Source of the DNA: JAEVLT01 sp044598425
Lineage (GTDB): Bacteria; Bacillota; Bacilli; Bacillales; Cytobacillaceae
DNA length: 64,000 nt
Assembly: GCA_044598425.1 (NCBI GenBank)
Contig: CP172536.1
Location: forward strand, 1,612,001-1,676,000
Reading direction: 5' to 3'
In this document: positions 16,105-22,937 of the stretch, in pieces
How the letters are laid out: the number at the start of each line of letters is the position of its first letter
Position numbering within the stretch: the stretch's first letter is position 1
Notes under the pieces: generated by a model
What the model was told of the DNA's origin: nothing
Databases searched by the model: none
What the model saw: only the letters and a program-made list of their open reading frames with translations
Translations under genes and position numbers: made by a program

Positions 16105-17169
16105 ATGGATTTTCAAATTCAATATTTATCATTTTTTGTCATTCAAGTCGATGGCAAAGGAGAACAGGCGAATAAATTTTACAAACATTATCAGACGATG
16201 GATGGACAGGAATATGAAAACAGTCCATTGAAGGATTTTTTAGATGGAGAACTGATGAAGATCACGAAACGGAAAGTCGAGCGCCATCCGAAAACCGATG
16301 AGGTACCAACGAAGATTGGTTATTTTGTTGTGGAAGAAGGACATGATCTCACTTCAAATCCCAATTACAATCTGTTTCACCGCGCCCGCTTTGCTGAAAC
16401 AAAGGAAGCATTCCATGTAGAGAGCGAAAAGTTTGTCAATACGTATTTGAATACAAATGCCGTTCGGGGCGGGGCTTTTTTAGTGGCAAATGCCAAGTTA
16501 ACAAAATACTTCGATGATCCGTTTGTGTTTATTTTAAAATGCGATTTTGAACCGAAAGTAGCATCCATTTCCGATGAATCCACACTGATTCGCCATGTGG
16601 AAATGGCGATTACGACAAAAAATATGAAATCGATTCAATATCCGTATATGCCAGAGGAGGGAATGGTGGAGGAGCATGAATTGAAAATCAATCAGTCCTC
16701 CCACGCCCGTTATTTCGAGGAATTTTTAAAATACGTCGAGTATGGAGAGTCGATGCCGGAGATTGTGAAGAATCAGGTGCTTGAGATGGTAAAAGGGCAT
16801 ATGGAAGAGACGTTCGAACCAGAGAGTGAGGAGCGGGAACAGCTCGAAAATGCGATGGAAATTTGGGCGGCGAGTGAGAAGCGCGAGCTGCAGGAACGGT
16901 TTGACACCGAGCAGGTGATCGAAGCCGCAGCGCAAATTGTCGAGCACAGCCCTGAGCTGGAATTGAAAATGAAGCTTGACCATGTTTCAGTAAGAGGGCT
17001 GTTATCCGATTACGGCGATACGGTTCATTTGGCAAAAATAAATGAAAAGTATGTGTTAATGGTGGAGGCTGACACGATTCTGTTTGAAAAAGGCTTTTCC
17101 CCGATTGAGTTTGTGCGTCCCGACGATTTGGAGAGAGTAATAGAAAAAATTCGCAGAAAGCATGGATAA
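16105..17169 (+). CDS. DUF3900-like protein of unknown function
   Basis: 354 residues, soluble, acidic, with no signal peptide. It begins MDFQIQYLSFFVIQVDG and has a helical, charged middle (KGHMEETFEPESEEREQLE). It resembles the Bacillus-specific DUF3900 family by overall look, but this was not checked by search. GCGAGAGGAATACG precedes the ATG. It is monocistronic and followed by a strong terminator. No function is proposed. Confidence 0.65.
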   Translation: MDFQIQYLSFFVIQVDGKGEQANKFYKHYQTMDGQEYENSPLKDFLDGELMKITKRKVERHPKTDEVPTKIGYFVVEEGHDLTSNPNYNLFHRARFAETKEAFHVESEKFVNTYLNTNAVRGGAFLVANAKLTKYFDDPFVFILKCDFEPKVASISDESTLIRHVEMAITTKNMKSIQYPYMPEEGMVEEHELKINQSSHARYFEEFLKYVEYGESMPEIVKNQVLEMVKGHMEETFEPESEEREQLENAMEIWAASEKRELQERFDTEQVIEAAAQIVEHSPELELKMKLDHVSVRGLLSDYGDTVHLAKINEKYVLMVEADTILFEKGFSPIEFVRPDDLERVIEKIRRKHG

Positions 17170-17170
17170 A

Positions 17171-17201
17171 AAAAAGCAAGACTAAACAGGTCTTGCTTTT
17201 T
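17171..17201. terminator. Bidirectional terminator
   Basis: AAAAAGCAAGAC pairs with GTCTTGCTTTTT around a 7-base loop; T runs occur on both strands, serving the DUF3900-like gene and the AIM24 gene facing it. Confidence 0.88.
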
Positions 17202-17231
17202 CTATTGAAGCATCCTTGCGCGAGATGAGCT

Positions 17232-18025
17232 TTAATCGCCGCCAAACACATCGAAAATACCGCGGGCGATGCTTCCTTCATCTGTAGAGCCGCCGCGACT
17301 TGGCGCTGCTGCAAAGACACGGCTTGCGAGCCGGCTGAAAGGCAGCGACTGAATCCAAACCGAACCTGGACCTCTTAACGTCGCGAAGAACAGACCTTCA
17401 CCACCGAACAAAGCCGTTTTCACACCGCGTACAAACTCGATATCGTAGCTGACACTGCTTGTCATCGCTACTAAACAGCCTGTATCAACACGAAGCTGCT
17501 GGCCTGGCAACAGTTCCTTCCGGATGATCGTTCCTCCGGCATGGACAAATGCGAGTCCATCTCCTTCGAGCTTTTGCATAATAAAACCTTCACCGCCAAA
17601 GAATCCGGCTCCGATTTTTCGCTGGAATTCAATGCCGATTGAGACCCCTTTCGCCGCAGCAAGGAAGGAATCCTTTTGGCAAATGATTTTGCCGCCAAGT
17701 TCGCTTAAGTCCATTGGAATAATTTTCCCTGGATAGGGAGCCGCGAAAGACACATGTCTTTTGGCGTTCCCCTTGTTCGTGAATGTTGTCATAAACAAGC
17801 TTTCTCCAGTAAGAACCCTCCTGCCGGCACTAAATAGCTTACCCATCAGACCGCCGCCGTTGCTTCCGGAGCCATCGCCAAAGATGTGGTTTCCATATGT
17901 ATGTCATCCTCCATCATCATAAAGCCGCCAGCTTCGGCCACAACGGTTTCCTGAGGGTCAAGTTCAACTTCGACAAACTGCATATCATCGCCATATATTT
18001 TGTAGTCAATTTCGTGATTGTTCAT
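17232..18025 (-). pseudogene. AIM24/TIGR00266-family gene with a 2-base frameshift
   Basis: From ATG 18025 (AAAGGAGTG upstream) the reading gives MNNHEIDYKIYGDDMQFVEV and then EAGGFMMMEDDIHMET, after which the frame runs to a stop at 17846. The rest (GDGSGSNGG, MGKLFSAGRRVLTGESLF, GGEGFIMQKLEG) continues in another frame to 17232. Family members read ...MET-IFGDGS; here two extra bases in AACCACATC, near 17884-17888, split it. Without them the product is 263 residues, normal for the family. Role of bacterial AIM24 proteins is unclear. It could be a true mutation or an assembly error. Confidence 0.8.
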
Positions 18026-18111
18026 TCCTGTTCACTCCTTTCATCCTTATTTTAAAAGATTGACTGAAAAAGTGCGAATTTTATTTTGAGGTTTTTAATG
18101 ATGAGGAGGTC

Positions 18112-18402
18112 ATGTTCGAACAGTTTGTGAATGTAGGGTATGGCAGTGAAATTTCACCGACAGAAAAGCCGCTTGTTCCGAAAAACAAGCGGCTTTTTAC
18201 GAAATTGAGGCGAATAACCACACTCCACATTGTGTGTACCGTAAAGGAATGTTATTCGGCTTACACAATTCAGCTCATCGCTTCAATACTATACCATGAA
18301 GACCAAGTTAAAAGCAAGTTTGGAAAAATTCTTTTCCTTCCAATTGCTTTTAGCAAAGGCAAAAAAAATAAAATGTTGATTTATTCCATCTATTTTTTGT
18401 GA
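18112..18402 (+). CDS. Questionable ORF over a terminator
   Basis: 96 codons starting at ATG 18112 with GAGGAGG just upstream, but the hairpin at 18164-18197 lies inside it and the downstream residues look non-coding. A short peptide (MFEQFVNVGYGSEI...) truncated from a former gene is possible; no family was recognised. Confidence 0.15.
   Translation: MFEQFVNVGYGSEISPTEKPLVPKNKRLFTKLRRITTLHIVCTVKECYSAYTIQLIASILYHEDQVKSKFGKILFLPIAFSKGKKNKMLIYSIYFL
18164..18197. terminator. Strong intrinsic terminator upstream of the AIM24 gene
   Basis: AAAAGCCGCTTGT pairs with ACAAGCGGCTTTT around an 8-base loop. On the minus strand it ends in TTTT and lies about 140 bases before the AIM24 start, in the position of an attenuator or the end of a small RNA. 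Confidence 0.8.
18164..18281 (-). ncRNA. Candidate structured leader or small RNA
   Basis: On the minus strand TTGCTT, 18 bases, TATAGT (18288-18293) predict a start near 18281. The roughly 115-base transcript would hold a long-range stem (CGAATAAC, around 18251-18258, with GTTATTCG near 18211-18218), an inner CATT/AATG pairing, and the terminator at 18164-18197. It has no open frame (ATGAGCTGA). No known family was recognised. Equally it may be an unused stretch with chance repeats. Confidence 0.35.
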
Positions 18403-18410
18403 AAAAATTC

Positions 18411-18439
18411 TTGCATCGCAGGGAATAATCCTATATATT
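18411..18439 (+). promoter_or_regulatory. Promoter of the sulP-arsR operon
   Basis: TTGCAT, 17-base spacer, TATATT: a good sigma-A promoter, with the start point near 18446, about 29 bases before sulP. Confidence 0.65.
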
Positions 18440-18456
18440 CAAATAATCAAATATAC
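18432..18456. promoter_or_regulatory. Candidate ArsR-type operator over the sulP -10
   Basis: Two TCAAATA direct repeats (18439-18445 and 18447-18453) lie inside an imperfect TATATT/AAATATA palindrome that overlaps the -10 and start point. Its A/T-rich dyad is of the kind bound by ArsR/SmtB repressors, and the operon encodes one. Confidence 0.45.
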
Positions 18457-18474
18457 AAAGTAAGAAGGGTGCTT

Positions 18475-20220
18475 ATGTTCTTTGACAGACGGTTTAGCTA
18501 TTATTCTTTGAGCAGTTTTCCGAAGGATCTTCTTTCAGGCTTGATTGTTGGAGTGATTGCGATTCCTTTAGGAATGGCGTTTGCAATTGCCTCGGGAGTT
18601 AAGCCGGAGTATGGAATTTATACAACCATCGTTGCAGGAATTTTGATTTCGCTGTTCGGAGGATCGAAGTATCAAATAGGCGGACCAACTGGTGCATTTA
18701 TCCCCATTTTATTTGGAATTGTCATGACATATGGGTATGAAAATCTGTTGATTGCCGGTTTTTTAGCCGGAATCATACTGCTGTTAATGGGTGTTTTTAA
18801 GTTAGGTACATTGATAAAATTTATTCCTCGACCTGTTACGATTGGTTTTACAGCGGGGATTGCCGTCACCATTTTTACCGGACAGATTGCCAGTTTTCTT
18901 GGCTTGTATGGCTTAAAGAAACATGAAGAATTCTTTTTGAATATGAAAGAAATCATCATCCATATCGGGACGATTAATTTCTTTAGCGTGTTAACAGCCT
19001 TTATCTGCTTAATTACCATACTGTTTACACCGAAAATCGCACCAAAAATTCCAGGACCGCTGATTGGTCTAGTGCTTTCAACAGTGATCGCAACGATTTT
19101 CTTTCCAGGACAAGTGGCAACAATCGGAACAAGTTATGGTGAAATTCCAAATTCGCTCCCTCATTTTCGCATTCCAACCATCAATACAGAACTAATTGTT
19201 AAGCTTTTGCCGTCTGCATTCGTGATTGCGATGCTGGGGGGAATTGAATCGCTCCTTTCCGCAGTTGTGGCAGATGGGATGACAAACAGCAGGCATAATA
19301 GCAATAAAGAGTTGATTGGTCAAGGGATTGCCAATTTGGTTACGCCATTTTTTGGGGGGATCCCAGCGACGGGTGCAATTGCTCGAACCGCGACAAATAT
19401 CAAAAATGGAGCAGTCTCTCCTTTATCAGGGGTCATTCATGGAATTGTAGTAATGCTTGTCTTGATTTTTTTCGCTCCATATGCCTCGTATATTCCGTTA
19501 GCCAGCATGGCGCCGATCTTAATGGTTGTTGCATGGAATATGAGCGAACACCATGTTTTTTCTCATATTTTAAAAACAAAAACGAGTGATTCTTTGGTTT
19601 TATTGGTGACGTTTCTATTAACTGTATTTGTTACTCTTACAGTAGCAGTTGAGGTAGGTTTAGTCTTATCTGTCGTTATTTTTGCAAAGCGAATGAGCGA
19701 TGTAATGATAACGGAAAAAGCGTTGCCAAACCATGAACACAAGCATAAAAAAATCGAAACCCAGATGGTAACCGATACTCATGATTGCCCGCAAATCAGT
19801 ATTTTTAACGTTGAAGGCCCACTGTTTTTTGGGGCGGCGCAGACGTTTGAGAAAACGATTATGAGCACGATTGATTATCGTCCGAAAATTCTATTGTTGC
19901 GGATGAGCAAAGTACCCTTTATGGACACAACTGGGGAGGCAAATCTTGCGAGCATTGTGAACCATTTTTCGAAACATGGTATAGTACTCTTATCTGGAGT
20001 TAACCTACAGCCGAAAATGGTATTGAAGAAGACTGGTTTATACGAAACAATAGGGGATGAACATTTCTTTGAACATACGGGGGAAGCACTTGATTTTGCA
20101 CTAACGGAGATTGAGCGCAATAAATGCATTGGCTGCAAGCATTTTGCTTTCTATGAATGTGCGAAATTTTCTCAATCTGGAGGGGTAGAAAATACAAGGA
20201 AACTGACACCAACATACTAG
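18475..20220 (+). CDS. SulP-family anion permease with STAS domain
   Basis: 581 residues. ATG 18475 is preferred over GTG 18469 because AGAAGGG sits 5 bases before it. The transporter part has about 10-12 membrane segments with SulP signatures (SGLIVGVIAIPLGMAFAIASG, GGPTGAFIP, GIPATGAIARTATNI). A cytoplasmic STAS domain follows (FFGAAQTFEKTI, MSKVPFMDTTGEANL). The extreme C terminus has an added cysteine cluster (NKCIGCKHFAFYEC) that is unusual. Substrate could be sulfate, bicarbonate or another anion. It is followed by an ArsR-family gene in one operon. Confidence 0.9.
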   Translation: MFFDRRFSYYSLSSFPKDLLSGLIVGVIAIPLGMAFAIASGVKPEYGIYTTIVAGILISLFGGSKYQIGGPTGAFIPILFGIVMTYGYENLLIAGFLAGIILLLMGVFKLGTLIKFIPRPVTIGFTAGIAVTIFTGQIASFLGLYGLKKHEEFFLNMKEIIIHIGTINFFSVLTAFICLITILFTPKIAPKIPGPLIGLVLSTVIATIFFPGQVATIGTSYGEIPNSLPHFRIPTINTELIVKLLPSAFVIAMLGGIESLLSAVVADGMTNSRHNSNKELIGQGIANLVTPFFGGIPATGAIARTATNIKNGAVSPLSGVIHGIVVMLVLIFFAPYASYIPLASMAPILMVVAWNMSEHHVFSHILKTKTSDSLVLLVTFLLTVFVTLTVAVEVGLVLSVVIFAKRMSDVMITEKALPNHEHKHKKIETQMVTDTHDCPQISIFNVEGPLFFGAAQTFEKTIMSTIDYRPKILLLRMSKVPFMDTTGEANLASIVNHFSKHGIVLLSGVNLQPKMVLKKTGLYETIGDEHFFEHTGEALDFALTEIERNKCIGCKHFAFYECAKFSQSGGVENTRKLTPTY

Positions 20221-20243
20221 GATAGATATGAGGAGATGATGGA

Positions 20244-20567
20244 TTGAATCTTGAAATGCAGCGCTTTAAGGCGGAGTTTTTTAAAGCCCTTGCTCATCCG
20301 TTAAGAATTCGCATCTTGGAGTTATTGGCAGAAGGAGATAAAAACGTAAATGAACTTCAAACATTGATAGGCAGCGAAGGATCCGCGGTATCTCAGCAAT
20401 TGGCTGTTTTAAGGGCAAAAAATATTGTTTCTGGGACAAAAGATGGAAACAAGGTCATCTATACTTTAAGGGATCCGATGATTGTTGAATTACTTGCAGT
20501 CGCAAAGCAAATTTTCAATAACCATCTTGTTGATACGATCTCGATGCTAGATAAATTGCAAGAATGA
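20244..20567 (+). CDS. ArsR/SmtB-family transcriptional regulator
   Basis: 107 residues from TTG 20244, supported by AGGAG 8 bases upstream. Winged helix: FFKALAHPLRIRILELLAEG, then the recognition helix region SAVSQQLAVLRAKNIVSG and wing KDGNKVIYTLRD. The metal site of helix 3 (ELCVCDL type) is absent (NVNELQTLIG), and the protein has no cysteine, so a metal sensor at that site is unlikely. It is 23 bases after sulP and probably represses its own operon through the dyad at 18432-18456. Confidence 0.88.
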   Translation: MNLEMQRFKAEFFKALAHPLRIRILELLAEGDKNVNELQTLIGSEGSAVSQQLAVLRAKNIVSGTKDGNKVIYTLRDPMIVELLAVAKQIFNNHLVDTISMLDKLQE

Positions 20568-20582
20568 AAGGAAGGCTAAGAG

Positions 20583-20612
20583 AAAAAGGCGGCAGTATTT
20601 CTGCCGCCTTTT
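20583..20612 (+). terminator. Terminator of the sulP-arsR operon
   Basis: AAAAGGCGGCAG pairs with CTGCCGCCTTTT around a short loop, followed by T residues. Confidence 0.88.
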
Positions 20613-20680
20613 ATGATGCCTGTTTTGTTTCATTTGTTCTGGGAAAAATCCCGCTCAGCTCGATTTTAAAATCTAAATTG

Positions 20681-20983
20681 CTACCTAACTTTTGCCACGC
20701 CAAGCGCTAAATTGTCCCACAATATTTTCTCAATGGTTTCCCATTGATGGTCTTTACAGCGAATCATCAGAATTACTTCCGAAGTAATTTTACCAGTTCC
20801 AGTACGTCTTTTTTTAACCATTAACAGTTTGATAAGAAATCCGAGAAGGAGACTGGGTACAGCACCGATAATACTCCAAATAATCAGCCCCCATTTCAGC
20901 ACATATCCGTAGGTGGCGCCGAGCAGCATTAAGCAGGTTCCTAAAATGGTCGCAACATCATTCCGCAATTTAAAATCAGCCAT
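20681..20983 (-). CDS. Small membrane protein, unknown
   Basis: 100 residues with two adjacent membrane segments (ATILGTCLMLLGATYGYVL and GLIIWSIIGAVPSLLLGFLI) and a basic cytoplasmic stretch (KKRRTGTGK). No ribosome site stands out before the ATG and no family was recognised. It lies alone on the minus strand between two rightward units. Confidence 0.45.
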   Translation of the reverse strand: MADFKLRNDVATILGTCLMLLGATYGYVLKWGLIIWSIIGAVPSLLLGFLIKLLMVKKRRTGTGKITSEVILMIRCKDHQWETIEKILWDNLALGVAKVR

Positions 20984-21192
20984 TTTTCATCAGCTGGGAA
21001 GTGGATAAAGCAGATAAATAGGCATGTTGCCAGCGGAAAGGGTTGGCTACCGGTCAATTCAATTCACCCTCCAATTCTTTCTAATTTGTTACGGTTTAAT
21101 CCATTTGTTTTAAAACCTTTAAACAAAAGAGAAAGACCCTGTCCTTTTTCTTTGCCAATCTATATATCAGGAGTGAAAGGAGGTGAGGGACA

Positions 21193-21411
21193 ATGGCACA
21201 AGCAGTACTTGCAGAGACGAAGCTCCGCTTGATTTTTGAAACAGGTGTAAATGAGAAAGGAGAAACGATCTATAAAGCAAAAACTTTTAATAATGTAAAA
21301 AAAGAAGCAACAACGGATCAGCTTTTTCAAGTTGCCCAAGCGCTTTCTGTCTTATGTAGCGATTTATTAAGCAGTGTTGAACGAGATGACAGCTTAGACA
21401 TTATTGCTTAA
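21193..21411 (+). CDS. DUF1659-family small protein
   Basis: 72 residues (AQAVLAETKLRLIFETGVNE, then YKAKTFNNVKKEAT), matching the small DUF1659 family of Bacillus. AAAGGAGGTGAGG upstream is a near-perfect ribosome site. It is followed by a DUF2922 gene after 37 bases, a pairing seen in many Bacillaceae. Function unknown. Confidence 0.8.
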   Translation: MAQAVLAETKLRLIFETGVNEKGETIYKAKTFNNVKKEATTDQLFQVAQALSVLCSDLLSSVERDDSLDIIA

Positions 21412-21448
21412 TGAAGCTTTTTAAATAATATCGAGGGAGGTAATACGA

Positions 21449-21667
21449 ATGGCTAAGACACTGGAATTGCAATTTGTAACGGATGCCGGGAAAGTGGCGA
21501 GAATTTCACTGGATAATCCGAAGGAGCCAATTGACCTAGCGGTTGTGAAACAATCGATGGATCAAATCATTGCGGCCAGCATCTTTGTAAATCCGGCTGG
21601 AGTGCTGGTTTCTCCAAAAGGAGCAAGGGTGATTGAACGAAATGTAACCGATTATGCTATTGCTTAA
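21449..21667 (+). CDS. DUF2922-family small protein
   Basis: 72 residues (KTLELQFVTDAGKVARISLD, then GVLVSPKGARVIERN), typical of DUF2922. GAGGGAGG precedes the ATG. Equal length to the DUF1659 partner suggests that the two work together, but nothing in the sequence says how. A terminator follows. Confidence 0.8.
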   Translation: MAKTLELQFVTDAGKVARISLDNPKEPIDLAVVKQSMDQIIAASIFVNPAGVLVSPKGARVIERNVTDYAIA

Positions 21668-21672
21668 AATAG

Positions 21673-21705
21673 GGGGCCGGACTCGCAAGGAATCCGGCCC
21701 TTTTT
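21673..21705 (+). terminator. Terminator after the DUF1659-DUF2922 pair
   Basis: GGGCCGGA pairs with TCCGGCCC around an 11-base loop, then TTTTT. Confidence 0.88.
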
Positions 21706-21840
21706 AAATAACACCCTGGGTTGATTTTTTATTTTGACTATGTTAAAGCTCATTGTTTATTTTGCTCATTATGTTGAATGGAGCGGAAATCAACAGGCAA
21801 TTTTAACAGAGCCTTATTTTAAAGAGAGGAGGGGAACGGG

Positions 21841-21987
21841 ATGGAACAGTTCATTCCGCTTATCAGTGAAGTGGGCTTTCCGGTAGTGGTAACGCTTTAT
21901 CTTCTTTATCGAATTGAAGCAAAGCTTGACTTAGTTGTACAATCCATTCAGAACCTGCCTGAGCGATTGAAGGAACGAACTCTTTAA
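21841..21987 (+). CDS. YvrJ-family short membrane protein
   Basis: 48 residues, too short for most gene callers: MEQFIPLISEVGFPVVVTLY, LLYRIEAKLD, VVQSIQNLPERL. This is the YvrJ family: one membrane segment and an amphipathic tail. AGAGAGGAGGGGAACGGG is the ribosome site. YvrJ genes often neighbour DUF1659/DUF2922 genes, as here. Confidence 0.8.
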   Translation: MEQFIPLISEVGFPVVVTLYLLYRIEAKLDLVVQSIQNLPERLKERTL

Positions 21988-22015
21988 AGAACGGGAATTT
22001 GTCATTGATCCTTTC

Positions 22016-22044
22016 TTGACATTCCAGCAAAAAAATGTTAAATT
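22016..22044 (+). promoter_or_regulatory. Cold-shock gene promoter
   Basis: TTGACA, 17 bases, TAAATT, with a TG ahead of the -10. It implies an mRNA leader of roughly 150 bases, the long structured leader typical of csp genes. A GGCTT/AAGCC hairpin (22164-22179) ends shortly before the AGGAGGAAG ribosome site. Confidence 0.7.
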
Positions 22045-22199
22045 TTAAGAAGCCGTTGCACGTGTTAGATTTATGTAACAAGCTTATTCAATGTTTAACC
22101 AACGTTTGGATGAGGTAATGAAAAGTAAAGCTATATACGTTGTAATTTGGTGAATTTTACACATGGCTTTGACGTAAGCCAATAGGAGGAAGTTTTCAC

Positions 22200-22400
22200 A
22201 TGAAAAACGGTAAAGTAAAATGGTTTAACTCTGAAAAAGGTTTCGGATTCATCGAAGCTGAAGACGGAAACGACGTATTCGTTCATTATTCTGCAATCCA
22301 AACTGAAGGTTTCAAAACATTAGAAGAAGGCCAAGAAGTTTCTTTCGAAGTAGTTGAAGGAGCTCGTGGACCACAAGCTGCTAACGTAACGAAAAAATAA
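22200..22400 (+). CDS. Cold-shock protein, CspA/CspB family
   Basis: 66 residues, single cold-shock domain with RNP1 (KGFGFIEAE) and RNP2 (VFVHYSAI). Binds single-stranded RNA/DNA as an RNA chaperone. Full length and very conserved; which paralogue (CspB, C or D) cannot be decided here. Strong AGGAGGAAG site and unusual codon uniformity (GAAGAAGG, GTAAAAT) suggest high expression. Confidence 0.95.
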   Translation: MKNGKVKWFNSEKGFGFIEAEDGNDVFVHYSAIQTEGFKTLEEGQEVSFEVVEGARGPQAANVTKK

Positions 22401-22420
22401 TGGTTGTGAAACCAGTGATA

Positions 22421-22454
22421 AACAACCCGGCCTTTTTGGCCGGGTTGTTTTGTA
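22421..22454 (+). terminator. Terminator after the cold-shock gene
   Basis: ACAACCCGGCC pairs with GGCCGGGTTGT around TTTTT, then TTTGT. Confidence 0.9.
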
Positions 22455-22531
22455 TCTATTTCTTCTTCAATGGCGCTGACAATTCATATAAACGTCACAA
22501 AATTGTCCACAATCACTCTGACCGCATATTT

Positions 22532-22633
22532 TTAAAAGCTATTTAATCCAGTTTCCTCCACGATTTTGATCGAAATCTTTCTAATTTGATTGACCCTGTG
22601 TTCTAATTCATCATCCTCTAAACTCATCATCAT
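22532..22633 (-). pseudogene. Spo0E-like phosphatase fragment
   Basis: On the minus strand ATG 22633 gives MMMSLEDDELEHRVNQIRK then ISIKIVEETGLNSF and stops. The pattern (helix, then ETGL) is that of Spo0E-type aspartyl phosphatases, which are about 50-60 residues and continue with a second helix. After the stop, another frame reads SE-stop-LWTIL-stop-RLYELS, like the missing second helix with two stops. Likely a decayed gene; weakly supported. Confidence 0.4.
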
Positions 22634-22791
22634 AACTCCCTTGGACGTTTGGTTTGTACAAAAACTTACACATAAGCAATATTATGTGCGAAATATCACA
22701 TATTGGAATAGTCGTAATAAAAATCTCCACATTTTTGGAAAGTATGCAAAAGCGAGCGTATAAAAACATAACAATAAATTGTCATATTTTA

Positions 22792-22805
22792 GCCGTATAT
22801 ACGGC
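22792..22805. promoter_or_regulatory. Enhancer palindrome 1 upstream of adhA
   Basis: GCCGTATATACGGC is a perfect palindrome, extended by TTTA/TAAA to 22 bases (22788-22809). It is the distal half of a pair with centres 21 bp apart, about 108 bases before the predicted start. Proposed binding site of the NtrC-type regulator at 24174-25619. Confidence 0.6.
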
Positions 22806-22812
22806 TAAATGA

Positions 22813-22826
22813 GCCGATATTTCGGC
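22813..22826. promoter_or_regulatory. Enhancer palindrome 2 upstream of adhA
   Basis: GCCGATATTTCGGC shares the GCCG-N6-CGGC frame of the first palindrome and lies two helical turns from it, about 87 bases before the predicted start. Confidence 0.55.
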
Positions 22827-22860
22827 ACAAGAAATAGATTTATTAAGTAGATTACCAAAA

Positions 22861-22874
22861 ATGAAAGCGTTTTA
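22861..22874. promoter_or_regulatory. Candidate CcpA cre site
   Basis: ATGAAAGCGTTTTA fits WTGAAARCGYTTTWN. Lying between the enhancer palindromes and the -24 element, it could block activation when a preferred carbon source is present. Confidence 0.6.
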
Positions 22875-22879
22875 ATATT

Positions 22880-22895
22880 TGGCATAGTTTTTGCA
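22880..22895 (+). promoter_or_regulatory. Sigma-54 (-24/-12) promoter of adhA
   Basis: TGGCATAGTTTTTGCA matches TGGCAYRNNNNTTGCW at every position, with GG and GC separated by exactly 10 bases. The predicted start is near 22906. Confidence 0.85.
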
Positions 22896-22937
22896 AGTAA
22901 ATAAAGTGAATACAAAAATTGAGGGGAGAGATTTTAA

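Noticed and set aside
16688..17320. 210-codon minus-strand frame opposite the DUF3900-like gene
   Set aside because: It is the shadow of a better-supported plus-strand gene with a ribosome site, runs across a terminator and has a non-coding composition (long Pro/Ser/Arg stretches).
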